DNA of 39,958 nt from Kamptonema sp. UHCC 0994. GTDB taxonomy: Bacteria > Cyanobacteriota > Cyanobacteriia > Cyanobacteriales > Microcoleaceae. Position numbers and translations under genes: made by a program. The stretch lies in the NCBI RefSeq assembly GCF_029167235.1, contig NZ_JARFTR010000049.1, positions 1-39,958 of the forward strand. The letters are read 5' to 3'. A model generated the notes under the pieces. That model worked only from the letters and a program-made list of their open reading frames with translations. It had not been told where the DNA came from and ran no database searches. Of this stretch, positions 18,298 through 26,836 are shown one piece after another. Within the stretch, counting starts at the first letter, position 1. Each line of letters starts with the position of its first letter.

Positions 18298-21200
18298 ATG
18301 TGGGAAGTAGTCAAAAACATCTTCGATCCAACTCAGTATATGCCGCACGGTAACTGCTATCTGTGGCAAACGCCTCTGGTGTGGATGCACGTAACCAGCG
18401 ACTTGTTAATCGCTCTCGCCTACTACTCAATTCCGGCGATGCTAATTTATTTTGTCTTCAAGCGACGCGACGTTCCTTTTTTAGCAATATTTGCTTTATT
18501 TGGTGCATTTATTATTCTTTGCGGCACAGGTCACTTATTAGAAATATGGACACTGTGGCATCCTGCTTATTGGCTATCGGGGATTGAAAAGGCAATTACT
18601 GCACTTGTCTCTTTTTACACAGCCGGATCGATGGTAACACTCTTGCCACAGTTTTTGTCATTAAAAACTCCCCAAGAATTAGAAGCAATTAATATCAAAT
18701 TGCAGCGAGAAATAGTTATCCGTGAAGATGCAGAATTAGCTCTGCGCTATGCCTATGAAGATTTGGAAAATAAAGTGCTAGAGCGCACCGCAGAATTGAA
18801 AAAAACTAACGATTACTTAGAAGCAGAAATTAGAGAAAGAATTAATGCAGAATCTGCTTTGAGAGAAAGAGAAATTCGTTTAACAGAACAACAAATTGGC
18901 TTGCTAGAACTAGCAAAAAGTGACCGCATTTACGAAGGAAATATCAGTGATGCCTTGAAAGAAATCACCCAAATAGCAACCCGCACCTTGAATGTTGAGC
19001 GTGGCAGCGTTTGGCTTTACAGGGAAGATAAATCAGCAATGTGTTGTGCCGATCTTTACGAATTGACGGCTAAGCAACATAGCTTTGGTGCAGAACTAAA
19101 GGCTACTGAATATCCTAGTTATTTCCAAGCTATAAATGCAGAACAGGCGATCGCAACGATTGATGCTAACACCGATCCGCGTACTCAAGAGTTTAGCCAA
19201 TCTTATTTGATTCCTTTAGGCATCTCCTCCCTGTTAGATGTTCCTATTACCCATCAAGGGCACGTTGTGGGCGTAATTTGTTTGGAACATCAGGGGACAC
19301 CAAGAAATTGGACGCTCGATGAACAAAACTTTGCTAGCTATTTAGCACAGATGACAGCTTTAGCAATGGAATCTCGCGAGCGCAAGGAAGCTGAGAAAGA
19401 ATTGCGCTCTGTTACCGAACGATTGCAACATTTACTTGCTGCGACTCCAGCAGTTATTTTTAGCTGCAAATTAGATGGAAATTATGACGTAACCTTTGTC
19501 AGCGAAAACGTTGTTTCTTTAATTGGCTATGAAGCACGAGAACTTGTTGATGGTTCCCTTGATTGGCATAGCCTTGTTCACCCTGAAGATCGAGAAATTA
19601 TCGATACTGCATACGAAAAGCTATGGGAAAAAGAGTCGATCTCTTACGAATACCGGGAACTGCACAAAAACGGTAAATATCGGTGGATCTACGATGAGGT
19701 TAAGCTGGTCAAAGATGCTGCTGGCATCCCTGTGGAATGTGTTGGCTATGGAGTAGATATTACCGATCGCAAACAGGCGGAAGCAGCTTTGCAACAGCAA
19801 CTCAAAAGGGAACGGCTTGTTAATGCCATTCAAGAGCGAATTCGTTCCTCTCTAAACCTAGAAGAAGTGATGACAATGGCTGTGGACGAAGTACGCAAGT
19901 TTTTGTCAACCGATCGCACAGTTATTTACCGATTTAACGAAGATTGGAGCGGATTTATAGCCGTCGAATCAGTGGCAGCGGGTGTGATGGCGATTCAAGG
20001 AATTGATATTAACGATCCTTGCTTTCGAGAACGCTACATTTCTATTTATGAGCAGGGACGTATTCGTGCGATTGACAATATTTATACGGCAGATATTTCA
20101 GAGTGCCACGTTAATTTACTCAACCAGTTTGAAATTAAAGCCAATTTAGTTGTTCCCATTTTACAAGGAGAAAATTTATGGGGTCTGCTAATTGCTCATC
20201 ACTGTCGCAGTCAAAGACACTGGCACTCTTCGGAGATAGAATCTCTCAGGCAAATTTCTGTACAACTAGCAATAGCCATCCAGCAATGCACGCTGTTTGA
20301 ACAAGCCAAAACTGAAATTGCCGAGCGTAAATTGGCAGAGCAAGCGTTACAAAAAGCTGTAGTCGCCGCTGATGCAGCTAACCTTGCTAAAAGCGAATTT
20401 CTCTCTTCTATGAGCCATGAATTGCGTACTCCCCTGAATGCAATTCTGGGATTTAGTCAAGTGATGGTACGCGATTCATCTCTAAAAAATGAACATCAGC
20501 AACACCTACAAATTATTAATCGTGCCGGCGAACATTTGCTTTCGCTAATTAATGACATTTTGGAAATGTCCAAAATTGAAGCAGGCAAAAGTCAGCTTAA
20601 TGAAGGCAGTTTTAATTTGATCCGCCTGCTAGAAACTCTAGAAGAGATGTTCCGGTTGAAAGCCGAATCTAAAAAATTAGAACTAATTTTTGATTTGGGT
20701 AAAGACTTACCGCAATTTGTTAATGGAGATGAGGGAAAATTGCGCCAAGTTTTGATTAATCTTGTAGGAAATGCGATCAAATTTACAGAGATGGGTAGCG
20801 TTACCTTACGAGTGAAACTAAAGTCAGACGCTGATATATCCTCTAGTTTTCTTCCGATTCAATTTGAAATTGAAGATACTGGCCCCGGCATTGCAGCAGA
20901 AGAGATGAATAAGTTATTTGCACCCTTTGAGCAAACAAAAACAGGTCAGAAATCTCAACAGGGAACTGGGTTAGGTTTACCAATTAGCCGTAAATTTGTA
21001 CAAATGATGGGAGGCGATATTAGCGTTACCAGTACCCTTGAATTTGGTAGTAAATTTGCCTTTGATATTGAAATGGATCTAGCCGATCCGAGCGATGTTC
21101 AAATGCTTAAACCGCAACGCAAAGTAATTGGTTTAGCGCCCGATCAACCAGAGTACCGCATTTTAGTGGTTGACGATCGCGCAGATAACTGTCTAGTCAT

Positions 21201-21807
21201 AGACAGATTATTGTCCCCCCTAGGTATACTCGTGCGAGAAGCTAGAAATGGTGAAGAAGCTATTGTTATATGGGAGGATTGGCAACCGCATTTGATCTGG
21301 ATGGATATGCAGATGCCAGTGATGAATGGCTATGAAACCACAAAACAAATTAAAGCTCATCCTCTTGGAAAACAAACCATTATTGTCGCTCTTACTGCTA
21401 GCGCTTTTGAAGAGGAAAGAAAAACCATTTTAGCTGTAGGCTGCGATGATTTTATGCGTAAGCCCTTCCAGGTAAATATATTATTTGCTAAAATGGAAGA
21501 ACTTTTAGGAGTGCGCTACATTTACGAAGAACCTATTCCTTCAAAACCAAACACGGAAATGGAGAATGAAATAGTTTCCAATAATCAACCTATAGAATTG
21601 CAACTATCCCAAATGTCTCCTGAGTGGGTGGAAAAAATTTATGATGCTGCTAACGAATGTTGTGACGATAAAATTCTCCAGTTGATTGAGGAAATGCCTA
21701 TAGAAATTTCGTCAGCCGCACAAACTCTAACTGCTTTAGCCCAGGATTTCCTATTTGATGAAATCATTGAGTTGGCGAAGTTAGCACTTGATTTACAGAG
21801 GGGATAA
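18298..21807 (+). CDS. Hybrid histidine kinase with ethylene-binding domain and DXCF cyanobacteriochrome GAF
   Basis: About 1,169 aa. The order is: ETR1-like membrane domain (PHGNCYLW, SDLLIALAYYSIP, FIILCGTGHLLEIWT with the Cys and His); coiled coil; GAF (about 200-358); PAS (about 374-490); second GAF (about 510-665); H-box SSMSHELRTPLNAI near 706; ATPase region ending GTGLGLPIS; receiver (ILVVDDRADN near 954, MDMQMPVMNG near 1002); and a C-terminal helical tail. The second GAF has DPCF near 572 and ECH near 601, the two Cys motifs of DXCF cyanobacteriochromes that hold a bilin. The layout resembles Synechocystis Slr1212 (SynEtr1/UirS), which binds ethylene and senses light. ATG 18298 is preferred over TTG 18268. 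It lies 102 nt after the first kinase. Confidence 0.9.
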   Translation: MWEVVKNIFDPTQYMPHGNCYLWQTPLVWMHVTSDLLIALAYYSIPAMLIYFVFKRRDVPFLAIFALFGAFIILCGTGHLLEIWTLWHPAYWLSGIEKAITALVSFYTAGSMVTLLPQFLSLKTPQELEAINIKLQREIVIREDAELALRYAYEDLENKVLERTAELKKTNDYLEAEIRERINAESALREREIRLTEQQIGLLELAKSDRIYEGNISDALKEITQIATRTLNVERGSVWLYREDKSAMCCADLYELTAKQHSFGAELKATEYPSYFQAINAEQAIATIDANTDPRTQEFSQSYLIPLGISSLLDVPITHQGHVVGVICLEHQGTPRNWTLDEQNFASYLAQMTALAMESRERKEAEKELRSVTERLQHLLAATPAVIFSCKLDGNYDVTFVSENVVSLIGYEARELVDGSLDWHSLVHPEDREIIDTAYEKLWEKESISYEYRELHKNGKYRWIYDEVKLVKDAAGIPVECVGYGVDITDRKQAEAALQQQLKRERLVNAIQERIRSSLNLEEVMTMAVDEVRKFLSTDRTVIYRFNEDWSGFIAVESVAAGVMAIQGIDINDPCFRERYISIYEQGRIRAIDNIYTADISECHVNLLNQFEIKANLVVPILQGENLWGLLIAHHCRSQRHWHSSEIESLRQISVQLAIAIQQCTLFEQAKTEIAERKLAEQALQKAVVAADAANLAKSEFLSSMSHELRTPLNAILGFSQVMVRDSSLKNEHQQHLQIINRAGEHLLSLINDILEMSKIEAGKSQLNEGSFNLIRLLETLEEMFRLKAESKKLELIFDLGKDLPQFVNGDEGKLRQVLINLVGNAIKFTEMGSVTLRVKLKSDADISSSFLPIQFEIEDTGPGIAAEEMNKLFAPFEQTKTGQKSQQGTGLGLPISRKFVQMMGGDISVTSTLEFGSKFAFDIEMDLADPSDVQMLKPQRKVIGLAPDQPEYRILVVDDRADNCLVIDRLLSPLGILVREARNGEEAIVIWEDWQPHLIWMDMQMPVMNGYETTKQIKAHPLGKQTIIVALTASAFEEERKTILAVGCDDFMRKPFQVNILFAKMEELLGVRYIYEEPIPSKPNTEMENEIVSNNQPIELQLSQMSPEWVEKIYDAANECCDDKILQLIEEMPIEISSAAQTLTALAQDFLFDEIIELAKLALDLQRG

Positions 21808-21859
21808 TGCAACTTACTGTTAATATTTTATCTGTACTAAAAATTACCTAAGTGATAGT

Positions 21860-22993
21860 ATGGACAACAATCAACCTTCTACAATTCAATCCAGTATTCT
21901 TGTGGTTGACGATACACCAGATAATGTGAGACTTTTATCTACAATCCTTACTGAAGAAGGATATCAGGTTCGCAAAGCACTGAACGGACAAAGGGCTCTG
22001 GCAACAGTACAGGAGTTTCCGCCCACTTTAATTTTGCTAGATGTAATGATGCCCGACATGAATGGATATGAGGTGTGTGAAAAGTTAAAAGCTTCACCAC
22101 AAACTGCCTCAATTCCAGTGATTTTTTTAAGTGCATTAGATCATGTTTTAGATAAAGTTAAAGCCTTTGAAGTCGGAGGTATTGATTATATTACAAAACC
22201 TTTTCAGGATCGGGAAGTGCTGGTACGAGTCGCCAATCAATTAACAATTCAAAATCAGCAACAGCTACTACAAAATCAAACTAAACAACTAGAAGAGTGT
22301 GTTAGGCGATTGCAAAACGAAATTCAAGATCGACAACGAGCTGAATTAGCTTTACGCATTGCTCAAAAAAAGTCCGATCATTTATTGCTAAATATTTTAC
22401 CAGCAGCAATTGTTGAAAACTTGAAAAAGGGCGAGGGTTCGGCTGCTGAGAGATTTGATTCAGCAACAGTTCTTTTTGCAGATATTGTCGATTTTACGTC
22501 GATTGCTGCTAGAATTTCACCTTTAGAATTGGTAAATTTACTAAACCAGATTTTTTCAAAATTTGACCAACTAACTGAAAAACACGGTTTGGAGAAAATT
22601 AAAACAGTTGGAGATGCTTATATGGTAGCAGGGGGGTTGCCTGTACCCAGAGCCGATCATCTAGAAGCGATCGCGAACATGGCTTTGGATATACAGTCAG
22701 CGATCGCTAATTTTCAAACTGATATTGGTCAACCCTTTGAAATTCGGATTGGCATTCATACAGGGCCAGTTGTTGCTGGCGTGATTGGCACAAAAAAATT
22801 TACCTACGATTTGTGGGGGGATACAGTTAATGTTGCTTCTCGGATGGAATCTCAAGGATTACCGGGGTACATTCAAGTTACTGCGGCTATTTACGATCGA
22901 TTAAAAAATCGATATGTATTTGAGGAACGTGGCGCGATCGCTATTAAAGGTAAAGGAGAGATGAACACTTATTGGCTAAAGGGTAAAAAGTGA
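21860..22993 (+). CDS. Response regulator adenylyl cyclase (REC - class III cyclase)
   Basis: The 377-aa protein has an N-terminal receiver (ILVVDDTPDNVR, phospho-acceptor Asp in LLDVMMPDMNG near residue 60). A coiled coil follows (about 125-175), then a class III cyclase domain. Key residues are FADIVDFT (metal Asp, near 207), KIKTVGDAYMVAGG (adenine-reading Lys and second metal Asp, near 244-257) and YDLWGDTVNVASRM (the Asp that pairs with the Lys for ATP, then Asn and Arg). The Lys/Asp pair points to cAMP rather than cGMP. It starts 52 nt after the hybrid kinase, so phosphotransfer from one or both kinases is the likely input. The cAMP output would act through CRP-type regulators not in this window. 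Confidence 0.9.
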   Translation: MDNNQPSTIQSSILVVDDTPDNVRLLSTILTEEGYQVRKALNGQRALATVQEFPPTLILLDVMMPDMNGYEVCEKLKASPQTASIPVIFLSALDHVLDKVKAFEVGGIDYITKPFQDREVLVRVANQLTIQNQQQLLQNQTKQLEECVRRLQNEIQDRQRAELALRIAQKKSDHLLLNILPAAIVENLKKGEGSAAERFDSATVLFADIVDFTSIAARISPLELVNLLNQIFSKFDQLTEKHGLEKIKTVGDAYMVAGGLPVPRADHLEAIANMALDIQSAIANFQTDIGQPFEIRIGIHTGPVVAGVIGTKKFTYDLWGDTVNVASRMESQGLPGYIQVTAAIYDRLKNRYVFEERGAIAIKGKGEMNTYWLKGKK

Positions 22994-23000
22994 GGCTTAG

Positions 23001-23030
23001 GTAATTGGTAATTGGTAATTGGTAATTGGT
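23001..23030. repeat. GTAATTG short tandem repeat
   Basis: GTAATTG is repeated about four times directly after the cyclase gene. A similar low-complexity TAATTGCTAATGGC repeat occurs at 24914-24948. Confidence 0.8.
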
Positions 23031-23063
23031 AAATCGCCTTCAAAGACACAATTAATTTTTAAC

Positions 23064-23155
23064 AGAACTTACGCAAAAGTATGTGTAACGACGCCTTCTA
23101 GGCGGTAAAGAAACCGCCTAGAAGGCGGCGTTACCTTAAAGTGTGCGTGAGTGCT
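23064..23155. mobile_element. MITE-like palindromic element (GGCGGT type)
   Basis: Ends AGAACTTACGCA (23064-23075) and TGCGTGAGTGCT (23144-23155) flank a large palindrome, CGCCTTCTAGGCGGT/ACCGCCTAGAAGGCG. It lies between the cyclase end and the convergent ABC1 gene end. Confidence 0.8.
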
Positions 23156-23184
23156 AAAGACTAGAGCCACCCTACCCAGATCAA

Positions 23185-24840
23185 TTATCCCCTTAAACGC
23201 CCAGACCTGAGCATACTAATAATTAACCACAAACCGAAAAAACTAGCCGCTGCAAACAAAGTATTGCTAAGAAAAGATAACTCAGATGTTTGAGCATTAG
23301 CAGAAATAATTGCCGCTCCTACAATCAGCGAACCTACTACAATACTAAAAGAAAGTCGATTCGCAGAATCCCCCAAAGTACGGCGCAAAGGTTCAATATC
23401 TTTTAGCGTCAAATTCCACTTCAAAGTTTCCGAAGTAACTCGCTCTAAAAGCACTTCCAACTGCCGGGGAGATTGCAAAGATAGACTCTTAATATCCAAG
23501 GCAGTTCTTAGCAGCGCTTGCGTTGGGTCATCTCCAAATAACTGACGACGAAATAAATCTGTCATCAAGGGTTTAATCTGCTCTAACAAGTTAAGTCTGG
23601 GATCGAAAGTGCGAGCGACTCCTTCCAAATTAGCTAGAGTTTTGGAATACAAACCTAGGTTACTCGGCAACCTAATTTTATTGTTTCGTGAGAGTTGCAT
23701 AATCTCATAAAACACTTCAGAAAAATTGATTTGCGACAGACTCACATTGTAATACTTTCGCAGCATTCGAGCATAGTCATTCTCTAGCTGAGCTAAATTT
23801 GCCGGCTGAGCTGATTCTGCCATTTGCAAAGTTAATTGACTGCATCGTTGAGCATCTAAATCAACAATTGCTAACAGCATTTCAGTTAAGCTTTGCTGGG
23901 TGCGCGGGTCAAGGCGACCAATCATTCCACAATCTAACAGTGCTAATCGTCCGTCTTTCAGATAAAATACATTACCTGGATGGGGATCGGCATGGAAGAA
24001 GCCATCGATATAAAATTGCTGAAAGAATGCTCGGCATAAAAGAGTAGTTATTGCTTGGCGTTCAGCTTCTACATCTCCGCCGTAACGATTGCCTTTTAAA
24101 TCACCCAATAAAATCGGCACGCCGTCGAGCCATTCCATCACCATCAATTTTTTTGTCGTCAACTGCCACTCAATTTTTGGCACAACAATTTGTTTGGCAT
24201 CAAACCAACGACTTTTAGATAAATTGCGCCGCAGTTCGTCAGTGTAAGTAGCTTCTTGGATGAAGTCAAGTTCTGCCCGGAGAGCGCTGCCAAATTCATC
24301 AGCTAAGGCAACAATATCGTACTGTTCGCCGAAGTCTGTAAGCATGACAAGTTCTGCTAAACTTGTGAGCACGGCGATATCTTGCTCAATGGTAATATCA
24401 ATACCGGGGCGTTGCACTTTTAGGGCGACTTCACGACCATCTTTGAGGGTGGCGCGGTGAGTTTGAGCGATGGAACCGGCTGCGACTGCGAGGGTGTTAA
24501 TTTTGGCAAAGGTATCTTCTAGAGGTTGTTTGAGTTCTGCACGAATTATCGTTTCTACTTCTGGCCACGATACTGGTGGTACTTCAGCTTGTAAGGTGGA
24601 AAGGGTTTCGATATATTCGGCTGGTAAAAGGTCGGGACGAGTGCTGAGTAACTGTCCCAATTTGACGTAGACGGGGCCTAAATCGACGAGGATATTGCGG
24701 AGCACTGCTGGAGTTGGCAGAGTGGGGATGTCGGTTTTGCTGCCGCTTAGGAGTCGTTTCATGTAGTCCCAACCGTTGCGGAAGACGACTTCTAGGATTT
24801 CTCCTTGGCGCGAACTGTTTTGAACAAGGCTGGAAAACAC
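23185..24840 (-). CDS. ABC1/UbiB family atypical kinase
   Basis: The 551-aa protein has the family's hallmark motifs: KLGQLLSTRPDLLP (KxGQ, about residues 60-73), AAGSIAQTH (Ala-rich nucleotide loop, about 120-130), FHADPHPGN near 285 and LLDCGMIGRL near 302 (metal-binding Asp). The C-terminus has two hydrophobic segments (about 498-520 and 525-545) that anchor it in a membrane. Relatives support quinone biosynthesis (UbiB) or lipid homeostasis in plastids and cyanobacteria. The start is a GTG with GGAGG four nt upstream, and a stop lies eight codons before it, so no longer start is possible. It is divergent from the NB-ARC gene. Confidence 0.88.
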   Translation of the reverse strand: MFSSLVQNSSRQGEILEVVFRNGWDYMKRLLSGSKTDIPTLPTPAVLRNILVDLGPVYVKLGQLLSTRPDLLPAEYIETLSTLQAEVPPVSWPEVETIIRAELKQPLEDTFAKINTLAVAAGSIAQTHRATLKDGREVALKVQRPGIDITIEQDIAVLTSLAELVMLTDFGEQYDIVALADEFGSALRAELDFIQEATYTDELRRNLSKSRWFDAKQIVVPKIEWQLTTKKLMVMEWLDGVPILLGDLKGNRYGGDVEAERQAITTLLCRAFFQQFYIDGFFHADPHPGNVFYLKDGRLALLDCGMIGRLDPRTQQSLTEMLLAIVDLDAQRCSQLTLQMAESAQPANLAQLENDYARMLRKYYNVSLSQINFSEVFYEIMQLSRNNKIRLPSNLGLYSKTLANLEGVARTFDPRLNLLEQIKPLMTDLFRRQLFGDDPTQALLRTALDIKSLSLQSPRQLEVLLERVTSETLKWNLTLKDIEPLRRTLGDSANRLSFSIVVGSLIVGAAIISANAQTSELSFLSNTLFAAASFFGLWLIISMLRSGRLRG

Positions 24841-25005
24841 GGTGCCTCCGAATTTGTCGGGTTAAGCTATATCTACAAGATAGCGCTGGCAAGCAAACTG
24901 ACCAGTATCTTAAGGAATAATTGCTAATGGCTAATTGCTAATGGCTATCTGAAAAGCTCTGAAAATCTCTTAAGATAGAAGGAACTATAGAAAGGAGAAG
25001 AGCTG

Positions 25006-26514
25006 ATGTTAAAGCGTGATTTCCTGATCGAGATGGCTCGCGATCGCGAACTGTCTCCCAATCAAGAACAAATTTTTATCATGCGGTTTGCAGAAGAGAA
25101 GGACTATGAAGAGATCGCGATTAAACTGCGAACCTCTTCTGGTGCTTGTCTCAAGCAAATGGGTCAAGTCTACAAAAAGTTTGCAGTCAGTGGCAACCAT
25201 CGAGGCAAGGAAAACCGCCTGAGAATTTTTTTGCTCAATCAATTTCGTGAGTTAGAGGAGGCAAAAGCTTCTGAAAACCTACCATTACAGAGATTTAGCG
25301 ACGCTAAATCTGCTGCTGGAAACAGGGGAATCTTAGATGAAAAGATGGAACCGATCGCATTTATCGACAGCTACAAAATCCCCGATCTGATTTCCAATCA
25401 AAACAACAGCTACGCATCAAGGTTGAAATTACAGACATTTACTCCTACAAAGCCGCCATCGCTGGCGATCGCAACTCCCCATCAAAATTTACCGGCCCCC
25501 GATCGCACCAGCTTTATCGGTCGGGAAACAGAGATGGCTAGACTACTAGAAATGCTATCTGGCGATCGCGAAGTCGGCCTGAGCCATCATACCCCTCAGA
25601 TCATCAGCGTCAACGGCCTTCCAGGTGTTGGCAAAACCGCACTGGTATTAGAAGCAGCCTATCGTTGTTTGCAAGCCAGCCGCATTCCAGAAGCATATCC
25701 CAGCGCTCCCACCTTCGATGCGATTATCTTTACATCCGCCAAGGAAAATTATCTGACATCCGCAGGAATTTTACCCCGACTTCAACGCGATCGCACTTTA
25801 GGCGACATTTGCCGCGCGATCGCCCGTACATTAAATCGCCCAGATATCGCCTCAGCCGAACCCCTTCAACAGCTAGACAGCATCAGAGAATGTCTAAGCA
25901 AAATACCGACTTTGTTAATATTAGATAACTTAGAAAGTGTCGATAACCAACCAGAAATCCTTTCCTTTTTGTACGACTTACCGCGAACAGTCAAAGTAAT
26001 AATTACCACCCGCGAGCAAGCTTTATTTGCTCCAATTCAGTTAGAAAGCTTACTCGAAATAGACAGTTCGCAATTGATAGAATACCAAGCCAGAGAAAAA
26101 GGCATCGTTCTCGACAGCGAACAGTGCCAAATAATTTATAGAGAAACCAGCGGACTCCCACTAGCAAGTGGTTATCTACTTAATCAATTAGCGTTTGGTT
26201 ACTCATTATCAGACGTGCTAGAGCGAATTAAAGATAGTTCTAGCGAACTTGCTAAATTTGTATTTAACGGTTCAATTAAATCTTTAGCAGGACAACCATC
26301 GCTGAAGTTGCTCATGGCCACAGCGACATTCGATCGACCGGCGACGAGGGAAGCGATCGCTATTGCGGCCGGTATTACTGACTCTGCTAACGTAGCAGAC
26401 GGTTTAGCAAAACTTCAACAACTCTCGTTACTGAAACAGCAGGATGGGCGTTATTATATGCTTGAGCTGATCCGTAGCTATGCGATCGCACTTTCTAAGA
26501 CTAATGTAATGTGA
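25006..26514 (+). CDS. Short NB-ARC STAND protein with N-terminal HTH-like domain
   Basis: The 502-aa protein has a region of about 85 residues (LSPNQEQIFIMRFAEEKDYEEIAIKLRT...) that looks like a helical/HTH domain of the sigma region 4 type. A Pro-rich linker follows, then a full NB-ARC ATPase: SFIGRETEM, P-loop GLPGVGKTAL (about 203-212), Walker B LLILDNLES (about 302-310), TTRE (about 336-339) and GLPLASGYLLN near 385. It ends with a winged-helix-like segment (LMATATFDRPATREAI...) with no WD40, TPR or enzyme effector after it. The start has GGAGAAG upstream. STAND proteins act as molecular switches in signalling or anti-phage defence; which applies here is unknown. Confidence 0.85.
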   Translation: MLKRDFLIEMARDRELSPNQEQIFIMRFAEEKDYEEIAIKLRTSSGACLKQMGQVYKKFAVSGNHRGKENRLRIFLLNQFRELEEAKASENLPLQRFSDAKSAAGNRGILDEKMEPIAFIDSYKIPDLISNQNNSYASRLKLQTFTPTKPPSLAIATPHQNLPAPDRTSFIGRETEMARLLEMLSGDREVGLSHHTPQIISVNGLPGVGKTALVLEAAYRCLQASRIPEAYPSAPTFDAIIFTSAKENYLTSAGILPRLQRDRTLGDICRAIARTLNRPDIASAEPLQQLDSIRECLSKIPTLLILDNLESVDNQPEILSFLYDLPRTVKVIITTREQALFAPIQLESLLEIDSSQLIEYQAREKGIVLDSEQCQIIYRETSGLPLASGYLLNQLAFGYSLSDVLERIKDSSSELAKFVFNGSIKSLAGQPSLKLLMATATFDRPATREAIAIAAGITDSANVADGLAKLQQLSLLKQQDGRYYMLELIRSYAIALSKTNVM

Positions 26515-26526
26515 ACTTGCACTTTT

Positions 26527-26616
26527 AGGACTTACGCACGGTTTACGTAACGCCGCCATCTTGGCGGTTCCTTCACCGCCAAGATGGCTGCCGTACTGTG
26601 ATTTTGCGTAAGTCCT
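26527..26616. mobile_element. MITE-like palindromic element with perfect ends
   Basis: AGGACTTACGCA (26527-26538) and TGCGTAAGTCCT (26605-26616) are perfect inverted ends of a 90-bp element. Its core is GCCGCCATCTTGGCGGT with its mirror copy. It lies 12 nt after the NB-ARC stop. Confidence 0.85.
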
Positions 26617-26685
26617 AACTTTATTAAACCCCGACTTAAATATTCCCCTTATACTAAATCCGGGTTTGATATCCTCTTTATCATT

Positions 26686-26825
26686 CGGCGATTGAAATCG
26701 CTACTACACAAACGAAGTCCGCCTACGCGGACTAAAGAATAAAGGGGATATTTAAGCCGGATTTGGTATTATTTCTTAGTCCGCGCAGGCGGACTTTGTT
26801 TTTATAGTAGCGGTTTCAACCGCCG
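26686..26825. repeat. 140-nt nested inverted repeat (GTCCGCNNNGCGGAC type)
   Basis: The outer arms are CGGCGATTGAAATCGCTACTA and its imperfect complement ending at 26825. The inner arms each hold GAAGTCCGCCTACGCGGAC or its near-mirror. A further inverted pair, AAATATTCCCCTT (26639-26651) and AAGGGGATATTT, links it to the left flank. This fills the gap between the NB-ARC and DHH genes. Confidence 0.7.
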
Positions 26826-26836
26826 ATATATCTAAC

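Noticed and set aside
23001-23030. Possible CRISPR-like array
   Set aside because: Direct heptamers with no spacers; only a short tandem repeat. No CRISPR array or cas gene is seen elsewhere in the window.
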